Origin: Fuerstiella sp.
Lineage (GTDB): Bacteria > Planctomycetota > Planctomycetia > Planctomycetales > Planctomycetaceae
Assembly (NCBI GenBank): GCA_029245955.1
Contig: JAQWOH010000048.1
Span: 124,001-188,000, forward strand
DNA: 64,000 nt
Direction of reading: 5' to 3'
Shown here one piece after another: positions 1 to 9,312 of the stretch. Every line of letters starts with the position of its first letter. Within the stretch, counting starts at the first letter, position 1. Both the position numbers and the translations under genes were made by a program. Under the pieces are notes generated by a model. It did not search any database, was not told the DNA's origin, and worked only from the letters and a program-made list of their open reading frames with translations.

Positions 1-111
1 CAATGTGGTGCCCTGTTTCTTGGCGGGCTCACCGGTACCGCACTCGCCCTGGCTTTGACGCAGGACGCCAGCTGAAGCTGTTGGACCTCGCGTTCGCCAG
101 CCGGGTCGCTG

Positions 112-1275
112 TCAGCTGACAGCGGCGGCAACCCACGCGAAACCGGCGGGACAAAGTGCGTCTTCGCTGAATGGCACATGAGCGAGTGGCAGATGTTCTC
201 GCATCCGCTCCGCTGCTGTTTCCGGCGAAACGGCCAGGATGTCCACATTTGTGCCAAATTCAAATCCGGCCATTCGGCTGGGCCGTGGCAACAGATCCAG
301 ATGCCACCGGAATGCATCCGGTGTCACTGTTGGAGGGAGAGTCAGAGTGACGTTGTGAGCGACATTATGGGCAACTGCCTGCACGGCTGAGGCAGCGGAG
401 TGCAGCTCAGTGGCAAGCAGGAGAATCTGTTCTGCCGACAGCAAATCGAACCGGCTGACGGTCACCGGAACGATACGACATTGCCACGGGACGCGGCTTG
501 CAAAGGGGCAAATTGTCGCAAAGTGGGAACCTTGTCGCAGCACTCTCTGATCGGCCTGCAATTCTGCCGACAACCACTGCTCAACGACACATAGCCCTGT
601 CTCGTCCCGGCACTGTTGCGACCGGCCGATCAGCTCCGCGATTCGGTTGCCAGTGAAGTCGGTGGCCAGAATCTGAGAATGACAGTGCGGTAGAGAAGCA
701 CCGGCACCCACGCCTTGATTACGAAATACGCTGACTGTTTTGATCCATGGAAACGCCGACAGTGCACGAACGCGCAACTGCCATGCGTGCAGAACGCGTG
801 CGACTTCGGTGACCGAAAGATCTGCCAGTCGGGAACGATAATCCGGGCATTCCAAAACGACTTCGTGCACACCGCGCACAGCCTCTGTCGGGAAACCTTC
901 TGCACTATCGCATGGCAGTAAAGGCTCCGGCAAGCCAGGTTCTGCGGCGGGATACCGGTTCGGCACAACTCTCAGCAGCCACTTTGGTTCGTTAGGCTGG
1001 CTGTCGGCGGACCGTAAAGCGAGAGATTCCCCGGGGGTCAGCGATTCGCGGCCTTCCAGAAACGGATCATCTGCGACAGGCGGTGCGGAAGCCGAGTGCG
1101 TCAGCGTTACCGGACGTTGAGAGCGGCTTTCCGCAACGATAATCTGCTGCCCCGTCAAAACGTCAGTACGCACGTTCGGCGTGGTACCTCTGAAGATTGG
1201 CTCAGAATGTTGAGGCGATGCAGCGTGTTCGCTATCCCGCTGGGGCAATTTCCGGTCGTGCCGTTCCGTGGCCAT
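112..1275 (-). CDS. GalT-like nucleotidylyltransferase (HIT superfamily)
   Basis: The protein (about 387 aa) resembles galactose-1-phosphate uridylyltransferase. The visible signature is a VFRNQG stretch followed about ten residues later by HCHSQ, which matches the family HxHxQ active site whose middle histidine is the nucleotidylated residue. Near the N-terminus, DVLTGQQIIV corresponds to the conserved 'DPLTGEWVLI' block, and GVHEVVLE precedes the active site as in GalT. Family members move UMP or AMP between sugar phosphates. Many planctomycete copies have no Leloir operon around them, so the donor could be ADP- rather than UDP-linked; that is inference. I chose the ATG at 1275. A GTG at 1374 would add 33 residues that look unlike the family. 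The gene lies 110 bases downstream of the propeller gene on the same strand. Confidence 0.8.
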   Translation of the reverse strand: MATERHDRKLPQRDSEHAASPQHSEPIFRGTTPNVRTDVLTGQQIIVAESRSQRPVTLTHSASAPPVADDPFLEGRESLTPGESLALRSADSQPNEPKWLLRVVPNRYPAAEPGLPEPLLPCDSAEGFPTEAVRGVHEVVLECPDYRSRLADLSVTEVARVLHAWQLRVRALSAFPWIKTVSVFRNQGVGAGASLPHCHSQILATDFTGNRIAELIGRSQQCRDETGLCVVEQWLSAELQADQRVLRQGSHFATICPFASRVPWQCRIVPVTVSRFDLLSAEQILLLATELHSAASAVQAVAHNVAHNVTLTLPPTVTPDAFRWHLDLLPRPSRMAGFEFGTNVDILAVSPETAAERMREHLPLAHVPFSEDALCPAGFAWVAAAVS

Positions 1276-1385
1276 AGAGAGAGTCAATTTCGGGATAATC
1301 CGGCTCTGCACACGGTGCAGATAAAACAGCTGCTGAAGGCGGAGCGTACCTCCAGTCCCATAGCGCCGTTTCACGTACCTGAAAC

Positions 1386-2798
1386 TTATTCTTTATTAGC
1401 CACGCAATAAAGCGACGTAGCCGAACGGATGAACAATTCTCCGTTACTGACGGCCGGTGTTGAACTGTACTCGCCGCGATCCGAGTCAAAACTGTTGCGG
1501 GCCACCTGCTTCATGGATTCGCCGAGTTCGACCACATAGACGTCGCCTGCTCGTGATGCCCAGTACAGGTTGTTTCCTGCGATGATCGGGGACGAATAAT
1601 CCTGACCGCCCATGCCACTACCAAAACCACCACGGCCACCCTGACCTCGAGCAGCGCCACCGCCCTGGCCACGGTCGCTGCGCGGCGGCCTTTCGTCACG
1701 ATTGCTGTCGCCTGAGGTCGCAGCACCGCCGCCTGAGCCTGTCAGTCGTGCCTGGTTGACCCGTTTTCCGCTCTTCATATCGACGCTGGTGACTACCTTG
1801 TTGTTGACCATGTATAGCTGGCCGCCACGGACCACCGGCGTGCCGATCTTGCTCGCGTCGCGCCCTTCCCAAATCTGATGTGTTTCCTTAACGTCGCCTT
1901 TGCCGCCAGCCCGTACAGCAATGGCTGTGCTTGCTCCCCGTCCCCCACCCATCGCGATCACAACATCGCCGTCGGCGATCACACTGGCCCGGGCATCATC
2001 AGCGCCCGGAATTTCACAGTACCAACGCAGCTTTCCGTTTGTCGGATTCAATCCCCAGACTTCGCCGGGAACGGTCAGGACAAGGTCCGTGCGACCATTG
2101 GCTTCGACCAGAATCGGAGTACTCCAGTTGCTGCGGTAGCCTGGAGCTTCCTGTTTCCATGCCATCTCGCCCGTTTTGCCGTCAAACGCAACCAGGGCAT
2201 CCCCTTCAATAAACGCGGGGACGATGACGTTACCATCATGAACGATCGGACTGGATGCCGATCCCCAGCCCTTGCCTTCTCGATTCTCGCCGACACTTTC
2301 CTGCCACAGCTTGCGACCATCTCCCAGATCGAACGCCAGAACACCGGTTTTACCAAAGAACACATAGACTCGTTCACCATCAGTGGCGGGTGTGTGCGAT
2401 GCATATCCGTTCTGAGCAAACATTCCCCGGAAAGTGTCTTCGGGCAGCAGTGCTGGTTCTTCGTGAGACCACAGGACATCGCCTGTCTCCCGATGAACAC
2501 ACACAACATTGCGCTGCAGGTCTTCCAGTGTCCCCTGGTCCTCGGCGCCAGCCGCGTAGCCGCTCCAACAGGTGATCACGACCCGGTCACCGACAACGAC
2601 TGGGCAGGAAAGTCCAGGCCCTGGCAGTTTTGCCTTCCACTTTATGTTTTCCGAATCGCTCCAGGTCGTAGGTGGTTGCGCCTCATCGGGACTGACACCC
2701 GAACCGTTTGGACCGCGAAAACGAGTCCAGTCGGCAGCGGTGACAGACGCCGTCAGAAACAAAAGACACAACAAAAAAGGCAGATTTCGAACGAACAT
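1386..2798 (-). CDS. Secreted PQQ-type beta-propeller protein
   Basis: This 470-aa exported protein starts at the ATG at 2798, preceded by CGGAG, and opens with a signal peptide (MFVRNLPFLLCLLFLTASVTAA). The mature part starts with DWTRFRGPNGSGV, the usual opening of planctomycete PQQ-binding-like propeller repeats. Blade motifs such as VVCVHRETGDVLWSHE and VLAFDLGDGRKLW recur through the chain. A Gly/Arg/Asp-rich insert lies near residues 345-395 between two blades. Such proteins are usually annotated as PQQ-like or outer-membrane assembly propellers; there is no evidence that this one binds PQQ or is an enzyme. It follows the EF-hand gene by 91 bases on the same strand, so the two are probably co-transcribed. 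Start sites further upstream would run into the EF-hand gene and remove the signal peptide from the N-terminus. Confidence 0.85.
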   Translation of the reverse strand: MFVRNLPFLLCLLFLTASVTAADWTRFRGPNGSGVSPDEAQPPTTWSDSENIKWKAKLPGPGLSCPVVVGDRVVITCWSGYAAGAEDQGTLEDLQRNVVCVHRETGDVLWSHEEPALLPEDTFRGMFAQNGYASHTPATDGERVYVFFGKTGVLAFDLGDGRKLWQESVGENREGKGWGSASSPIVHDGNVIVPAFIEGDALVAFDGKTGEMAWKQEAPGYRSNWSTPILVEANGRTDLVLTVPGEVWGLNPTNGKLRWYCEIPGADDARASVIADGDVVIAMGGGRGASTAIAVRAGGKGDVKETHQIWEGRDASKIGTPVVRGGQLYMVNNKVVTSVDMKSGKRVNQARLTGSGGGAATSGDSNRDERPPRSDRGQGGGAARGQGGRGGFGSGMGGQDYSSPIIAGNNLYWASRAGDVYVVELGESMKQVARNSFDSDRGEYSSTPAVSNGELFIRSATSLYCVANKE

Positions 2799-2889
2799 GA
2801 AATGACTCCGAGAGTGAAGGACAGACACGTAATTCAGGGAAATGAAACAACCGGCGGCACAGGCCGCCGGTTGAGAGCCTCGGGTGTGA

Positions 2890-3756
2890 CTATTCTTCTT
2901 CAATAGGGGGCCGTCGTCGCTGATCGGCTCCACCACGCCCGCCGCCTTCACCACCACGCCCGCGTCCGGCTTCACCGCCGCGGCCACTGCCAAACTGTCG
3001 CATCATGGCTTCCAGTTCGGCTTTGTCGATGGCCTTGTCCTTATTCGTATCGAGCTGTTCCAGGCGATCCTGCATGCGTTCGGGAATCTCGGCGCCAGCC
3101 AGTTTCCCATCGTTATTCTGGTCATATCGATCCAGCATTCCCTCAACAAAGTTCTGTCCGCCGAATCCACCGCGGCCCCCACCCGGAGATCCACCGCCAA
3201 ACCCGCCTTCGCCTCCCCCGCCTGGAGGCCCACCCCTAAAGCTGGACCGAAGTTCGTCCGCGTCAAGCTTGCCATTTCTGTTCCGGTCCAGTTTTTTGAG
3301 TGCGGCGGTTGCGTTGTTGATTTCGTCTGCCGAGATCTCTCCATTGCCATCTACATCCAATGCCATCATCAGTGGAAATGGCGGCATGCCGCGAGGACCA
3401 CCCGGCCCCGCGCCTGTGTCACCGCGTCCGCCAACTTCACGACTGCGTCCGCCCTCGCGTCCGCCACGTCCACCTTCGCGTCCCCGCTCCTGTGCCCGGC
3501 TTTGAAAATAGGCCCGCATTTCTTCCTTGCTCAGAGAACCATCCTCATTCTTGTCTGCGCGAGCAAAAATACCCTGGAGTGCCTCGGGAATCTCATCTTT
3601 ACCCAGTTTTCCATCCTCGTTCTTATCATGACTGAACATGCGGTCGACATTGCTGTCAGGTCCTTCCTCCGGACCACGTCCGCCAGGTGGCTGGGCCAGC
3701 GTAAGTGATGCTGTCGCCAGCACGACGGCTGAGAGATTCAGGCATGTTTTCAACAT
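2890..3756 (-). CDS. Secreted six-EF-hand protein with Gly/Arg-rich linkers
   Basis: The predicted 288-aa exported protein has a signal peptide (MLKTCLNLSAVVLATASLTLA) and then three pairs of calcium-binding EF-hand loops: DKNEDGKLGKDE and DKNEDGSLSKEE, DVDGNGEISADE and DRNRNGKLDADE, DQNNDGKLAGAE and DTNKDKAIDKAE. The first five have full DxDxDG-type ligand spacing; the last is weaker. The pairs are separated by arginine- and glycine-rich segments, and the C-terminus is a GRGGE-type low-complexity tail ending in EEE. The ATG at 3756 is preceded by AGGAG, which decides the start. Multi-EF-hand exported proteins are common in planctomycetes; calcium binding is likely but the role is unknown. 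It is first in a likely two-gene unit with the downstream propeller gene, which also carries a Gly/Arg-rich insert. Confidence 0.85.
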   Translation of the reverse strand: MLKTCLNLSAVVLATASLTLAQPPGGRGPEEGPDSNVDRMFSHDKNEDGKLGKDEIPEALQGIFARADKNEDGSLSKEEMRAYFQSRAQERGREGGRGGREGGRSREVGGRGDTGAGPGGPRGMPPFPLMMALDVDGNGEISADEINNATAALKKLDRNRNGKLDADELRSSFRGGPPGGGGEGGFGGGSPGGGRGGFGGQNFVEGMLDRYDQNNDGKLAGAEIPERMQDRLEQLDTNKDKAIDKAELEAMMRQFGSGRGGEAGRGRGGEGGGRGGADQRRRPPIEEE

Positions 3757-4192
3757 CTTCAGTTGCTCCTGTTGGGAATTCGCAGAAGTCACGGACGTGT
3801 CTTGACGCGCAATCTGCTGCAGGCTTGAAACGAATACGGCTGAAGAAACGTTATCTCTTGCCGTTGAATCTGTACACGGTCACATGTGGTTACAATCGAC
3901 AGGAAACCATCAGGTGCATCCGGGGGACAGTCGATCTTCAGTAGTAACCCCCTAAAGTGAGCAAGTAGTCGGCAATTTGAAAGGATTTATGCAAAGGCCA
4001 TCGGGATCGCTCTTCGGCAGCGCCCAACCATCCCCATGGTGTGTTTGCGCACATTATGTCCGGCAGCTCGCCCATGGTTTCTGTGCGCCGCGGAAAAAGC
4101 GTATAGTTTCTTGCGCGCGGCTATGGCTGGACACACAGTATCGCCGTGGGAATCAGCCAGGCTGTGAATTCACCGTTGTAGCAAGGACCATC
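3757..4192. other. Divergent intergenic region, no gene seen
   Basis: This 436-base stretch separates the EF-hand gene (minus) from the 107-aa gene (plus). It must hold both promoters, but I cannot point to convincing -35/-10 pairs. Open frames upstream of 4193 lack protein-like character. Confidence 0.4.
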
Positions 4193-4516
4193 ATGGCTCT
4201 TTTCGAGATTGAAACAGAATCGCACATCATGGTGGGCTGGGCCAGCAGTTCCGAACAGGCCGAGCACATAGCGCTGCAACATTACCCCGAAGAAAAAGTG
4301 GTGCGAATCACGCGGCGGCCGCGCGATCTGTGGGTGATCAGCAAGCGGTTGCTGGGACTGAACGGTAACGTGGAACCCTGTGACGTAGCTCGTGACTGTC
4401 TGACCAGAGCGTCCGGCGACAAGCTGCATGCGATTCGTCTGTACATGCTGGAAACGGGAGTTGATCTGCGCGAAGCCCAACGTGCCATTGAGACCAACAT
4501 GTCCATCGGCTGGTGA
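4193..4516 (+). CDS. Conserved small protein of unknown function (107 aa)
   Basis: The ATG at 4193 is preceded by AAGGA at good spacing. This start gives a compact soluble protein beginning MALFEIETESHIMVGW. It has an EQAEHIALQHYPEEKVVRITRRPRD segment, a VISKRLLGL stretch and a helical C-terminal half with the phrase LREAQRAIETNMSIGW. No signal peptide or membrane segment is present. The composition and the neat start argue for a real gene, and I believe similar short proteins occur in other planctomycetes, but I cannot name a family or function. The following gene is convergent. Confidence 0.65.
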   Translation: MALFEIETESHIMVGWASSSEQAEHIALQHYPEEKVVRITRRPRDLWVISKRLLGLNGNVEPCDVARDCLTRASGDKLHAIRLYMLETGVDLREAQRAIETNMSIGW

Positions 4517-4581
4517 ACGAGGAACCACGGGTGTGGCGGACGGCGGACAGATACAACGCCTCGTCCGCCAGCATTCCTGGT

Positions 4582-4818
4582 TTATTGGGCCGACGTGATC
4601 GCCGAGTGAAATGCGCGTAACGAACGATTGTTCAGCAACAACTCGTCCTGATTTTGCGTGAACCAAAATATTCCACCACCAAGTACAGCGGTAGCCAGGA
4701 GCAGCGACAGAATCCGTCGCGTTCTGTCTGACTCCTTCTTTTTCTGTCTGGCAGCTTCTCCGAACGGATCGTCCTCGTGATCGAAGAATTGCTGGCTGTA
4801 GAGTTCCTGCTGTCCCAT
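4582..4818 (-). CDS. Small single-pass membrane protein (78 aa)
   Basis: The reading frame encodes a charged, hydrophilic N-terminal half (MGQQELYSQQFFDHEDDPFG, then AARQKKKESDRTRR) followed by one clear membrane segment (ILSLLLATAVLGGGIFWF, about residues 36-53) and a short C-terminal tail. The positive cluster just before the membrane segment predicts the N-terminus in the cytoplasm. The ribosome-binding site is weak. The gene is convergent with the 107-aa gene. I recognise no family; the layout suits a small anchored accessory protein. Confidence 0.55.
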   Translation of the reverse strand: MGQQELYSQQFFDHEDDPFGEAARQKKKESDRTRRILSLLLATAVLGGGIFWFTQNQDELLLNNRSLRAFHSAITSAQ

Positions 4819-5132
4819 GATTCCGTTGACCTGCTGGGCATCGGTCGGTAGCGGGGCCGTGATTGTTCGATCTTACGATGCGATGTTTCTGACCACGAGT
4901 GCGAACGTCGCGGCCCCTAAACCATAGGTCTATCGTTGGCGACACGGTGTAGAATTGAACAGATTTCCAAGCCGGAACATGGCCTTGTGGCCGCAATTTG
5001 TGCGCAACCCCTACGACCCGCTATCGGTTTTGCTGCAGACACCGGCTCAACGTTTCAGGATTGTGGCGGAACACGGCACGGGAAAAATATTTCGTGCCCA
5101 CTGGCAGTTTCAGCCGCCCGACGTGCAACCCG
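4819..5132. other. Gap between small membrane protein and pectate-lyase pseudogene
   Basis: This is a 314-base gap without a confident gene. A plus-strand frame beginning near 4979 (MALWPQFVRNPYDPLSVLLQ) reads like protein for some 55 codons before it runs antisense into the pseudogene. It may be a remnant and is not called. Confidence 0.35.
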
Positions 5133-6056
5133 CTACCAAACGTACTGATCCAAGTTCGTTATCCAGCCGTAGTGGCCAGGCAGTCGTGAATCGTCGCGGG
5201 TCAACGAATAGACCTTTTCCCGACGTTCCATGTACAGCGGGCGATTCGTCCTGAGTTCATAGTATCGGACCAGTTGTCCATCCGTCAGCAAGGACCTTCT
5301 TAGGTAATTGAGCGCACGTTGGATCGGTTTGAGGTATTTTCGGTCGCTGGTCACGAATGAAAAGCGCATCAATCTTTCGATGGTTTCCTGTGATTCGTCG
5401 CCGGAGACACCCGGCAGCTCAAACTGTCGCGCCCAGATGGGATGCATGTCGTAGCTGTATTGCTGAGCTCAGCCTGGCTGGGGCCGGGGCATCGGAGCCA
5501 GCAGCAGAAAGTCTCCCAGCCGGTTTCACGGCGTTCAGATACCTGTCCTGTGTGTAGACCTCGTGAGCCGCGATTAACGATTCTGTGATATATCCCGCGA
5601 TGTTGTTATTACCCCTGTACATCTGCCAGTACTCCTTGATCCGCCCTTCAGTACGCCAGTCGTAGTCGGGGTAACTGGTCACAGTTGGTGGCGGATCGGG
5701 AGTCACGTGATCGTCCCACATTTGTGGAAACGCTCCGTTGGGGTACTGAGCCCGCAGTACGGCCGTCAGGCCGATCTCTGCGGCAATGTGGAATCGGGAG
5801 TACTGAAATCGGAGAGCTCTGTTCGTCCTGATCAGCAGCTACATTGCGGAAGCTGTCTGTTCGTCATCGAGCGATGAATTGTTGCGGCCATTCGCAACGC
5901 ACGTTTGGCGTCAGTGTTCAGCACAGCGTTGTCGGACTGTGCCCATCCACTGGGGCTGATCAACACATGCAGTATCAGCACGCAACACGGAAATACATGA
6001 TGTCGTCGCAACAGGCGACTTACTTGTAAGCGACAACGGTCCGGCAACATGGTCAA
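5133..6056 (-). pseudogene. Decayed family-10 pectate lyase
   Basis: Reading the minus strand in three frames reconstructs a pectate lyase of the PelA/PL10 type. It has a signal peptide (CCVLILHVLISPSGWAQ), then LTAVLRAQYPNGAFPQMWDD, then YRGNNNIAGYITESLIAAHE, then GDFLLLAPMPRPQPG[21 protein letters not shown], and a C-terminus with [16 protein letters not shown]. Visible lesions are frame changes near 5870 and 5525, an in-frame TAG near 5839 just upstream of the LLIRTNRALRFQYSRFH segment, and a TGA near 5468 where a tryptophan is expected. The longest intact piece is 104 codons. The order of domains is preserved, so decay is by point mutations and small indels, not by insertion of an element. 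The product once cleaved polygalacturonate in the periplasm or outside the cell. Confidence 0.85.
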
Positions 6057-6570
6057 GAGGATTGAGGTTCATCCGAGTGTTCCCGACTTAAGTGAACATC
6101 TGCCTGACCTAAACCCAGGTCCAGGGGAAATCACCGATTGAACACAGCGGCAAGCAGCCTTTTTTCTTGTGAATACTGCACATGCACGAAGTGTCCGGGA
6201 AACGGCGACAGGTTCTGTATCTCCCCGATTTGACAGTATTTACAATAAAGTTGCCTGTCAAACAGACGATTGCCGGGGCGGTCCGCGGTGTGCCGAAACG
6301 GTCAAAGAGTTTCCGTCAGGAGCTTATGCAGGCGTGGGTGCTCTGACATTTGACAACCTTTCCAGCGAACGGCATGGTGTGCGCAGTGATATGCGTGTTT
6401 TACCGTGTTTTTCAGGGCCGAGAGGTCCTGGCTGGAAAAAAGAGCTGAGCAACAAGTTAGACACTCAGCAGGATCGCGTCTGTACCCTTCAGATGCATCT
6501 AATCCCGGTCTTTTAGACGCGTCCGAGGGCAGAAACCTGGTTTTTGTCGGTGTAGAACTGGAAATTGAGA
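6057..6570. other. Intergenic region upstream of the sigma factor gene
   Basis: About 510 bases with no protein-like frame. It should contain the promoter of the ECF sigma operon. The only structure I see is the imperfect inverted repeat at 6485-6529. Confidence 0.4.
6485..6529. repeat. Imperfect inverted repeat upstream of ECF sigma gene
   Basis: The left arm CCCTTCAGATGCATCTAA faces the right arm TTAGACGCGTCCGAGGG across about 10 bases. The arms pair with a few mismatches. It ends 41 bases before the sigma factor start codon. It could be an RNA hairpin in the leader or a terminator of an upstream transcript; no U-run follows. Confidence 0.4.
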
Positions 6571-7092
6571 ATGACCGATGTGCCGTCGATTGAGACGGAT
6601 TACCTGGATGCAATTTATCGGGAATACTCCCGTGAATTGTGGGCGATCTTTTATTCGCAATGCAGCGATCCGGAACGGGCCTATGATGCCGTTCAGGAAT
6701 CTTTTCTGAAACTGCATTCGTATACGGGGGAGCCAATTCGGGATCCTCGAGCATGGTTGTTGAGAGTTGGCCAGAACTGGCTGCGAGATGTTGCCCGACG
6801 CAAGAGCAGTAGTTGTAAACTCACATCAACACTGGATGAAATACCAAACGAGCGCTTTGCGCCCGAACAATTAATGGCCTCGGATGAGAATCGTGGAGCG
6901 GTTCGAGGGGCGTTACAACAAATGCTGGAAGACGATCGTAAAGTGCTGGTCATGAAGTATTCACTGGACTGGTCTTCCGCACAGATGGCAAAGGTGATGG
7001 ACAGCACTGCGGCCGCCGTTGATATGCGGTTGTCTCGTGCTCGCCGTCGCCTGGCGGAGTTACTTGAAGAACAGGGTTATTCCAATGACTGA
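6571..7092 (+). CDS. ECF-family RNA polymerase sigma factor
   Basis: This 173-aa protein has the two-domain ECF sigma layout. Region 2 includes DPERAYDAVQESFLKLH and the DNA-melting WLLRVGQNWLRDVARRK stretch. A short linker follows, and then region 4 with a helix-turn-helix (WSSAQMAKVMDSTAAAVDMR, then LSRARRRLAELL). It lacks zinc-binding or C-terminal extension domains. I use the ATG at 6571; an in-frame TTG two codons earlier is less likely. The last eight bases overlap the next gene, so the two are almost certainly co-expressed and translationally coupled. That arrangement is typical for a sigma factor and its membrane-bound antagonist. Its target promoters are unknown. Confidence 0.9.
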   Translation: MTDVPSIETDYLDAIYREYSRELWAIFYSQCSDPERAYDAVQESFLKLHSYTGEPIRDPRAWLLRVGQNWLRDVARRKSSSCKLTSTLDEIPNERFAPEQLMASDENRGAVRGALQQMLEDDRKVLVMKYSLDWSSAQMAKVMDSTAAAVDMRLSRARRRLAELLEEQGYSND

Positions 7093-7582
7093 CCAATCCG
7101 ATACCGGCCCGAAGTTTTCCGACGACCAGATGGACCAGCTGCTGCACAGTTTTTACCGCATGGAAGTGCCGGCAGAACTGGATAAGCTGCCGTCGTCGTG
7201 GCCGCAAGTCAGCGGTGGACCTGCAGCAGATGCTCAGCAACAGGAGACAGTGACCCTGGCGGCGCCGGAATCACAGCCCGTGCATCAGACGACGTCTGCT
7301 GGGCGTGGCCTGGCCGTTGCTGGTGCAACTCTGGCGGCCTGTCTGACGGTGATCGTATTGAGTACGGCTGGCAACAGGACGGATAACACGGAAACCGCAC
7401 GGACGAATACTAACACGTCAGTAGTGGGTGATTCGGACACTCTGATGAACGTTCACAAAGGAAACGACGGCGATGGTGTTGTGGATGATACAAATACAAC
7501 GCTGATTGAGATCGATGGTGTTGATTTGGCTCCCGAGCAGAAGACCGGTGATAAGTCCGAAGACTCGCCGGACGACCAGTAG
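7085..7582 (+). CDS. Membrane protein coupled to ECF sigma factor, putative anti-sigma
   Basis: The 165-aa product begins MTDQSDTGPKFSDDQMDQLL inside the end of the sigma gene (8-base overlap). An acidic and amphipathic cytoplasmic region of about 75 residues contains a DQLLHSFYRMEVPAELDKLP segment. One membrane span follows (GLAVAGATLAACLTVIVLS), and then an Asp/Asn/Thr-rich outer part with DGDGVVDDTN. Position, topology and overlap suggest an anti-sigma role, but I see no zinc-binding HxxxCxxC motif of the classical ZAS domain. The HSFYRMEVP phrase resembles N-terminal parts of other planctomycete sigma-linked membrane proteins. Function is inference from context. Confidence 0.75.
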   Translation: MTDQSDTGPKFSDDQMDQLLHSFYRMEVPAELDKLPSSWPQVSGGPAADAQQQETVTLAAPESQPVHQTTSAGRGLAVAGATLAACLTVIVLSTAGNRTDNTETARTNTNTSVVGDSDTLMNVHKGNDGDGVVDDTNTTLIEIDGVDLAPEQKTGDKSEDSPDDQ

Positions 7583-7638
7583 TTAATGAACCAGCTGCCA
7601 GCGGAGATGCTGTGCAGGCTGATCAGTGTCGGTTTAAG

Positions 7639-7675
7639 AAGAAGGCCGGTGTCTGACAGACACCGGCCTTCTTTA
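7639..7675. terminator. Strong hairpin, likely bidirectional terminator
   Basis: A near-perfect palindrome: AAGAAGGCCGGTGTCTG at 7639-7655 pairs with CAGACACCGGCCTTCTT at 7657-7673, followed by a short T stretch. It lies 57 bases after the sigma operon and about 80 bases past the convergent gnd stop codon, so it can end transcripts from both sides. Confidence 0.85.
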
Positions 7676-7755
7676 CATTGATGAAGTCAGATCGTCGAAA
7701 TCGCCCGCCAGCAACGCTGGGTGTTCGTCTTCCGGTCAATCGCTGATTGTCGGGT

Positions 7756-9225
<1,470 letters not shown>

Positions 9226-9312
9226 GTGATCGCTCGAAGAGTGTGTTTGAAAGTTTTGTCAGACGGGTACTGTTGGTGTCCGGGCCGACAAAGCCGGCCC
9301 GGCGCGAATCGG

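Noticed and set aside
1878-2906. A 342-codon plus-strand open frame
   Set aside because: Antisense to the propeller protein; its apparent cysteine and arginine richness is a product of the opposite strand.
2900-3490. Repetitive-looking G/C-rich stretches resembling a repeat array
   Set aside because: They are the codons of the Gly/Arg-rich linkers in the EF-hand protein. Spacing is irregular and there are no spacers, so not a CRISPR array.
4979-5254. A plus-strand frame beginning MALWPQFVRNPYDPLSVLLQ
   Set aside because: The first 50 codons look protein-like, but the frame then runs antisense into the pectate lyase remnant and ends in random sequence. No ribosome-binding site is convincing. 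It could be a fragment of a lost gene but cannot be supported.
6169-6516. Frames of about 115 codons upstream of the sigma factor
   Set aside because: Composition is random, no ribosome-binding site, and part of the frame is the inverted repeat itself.
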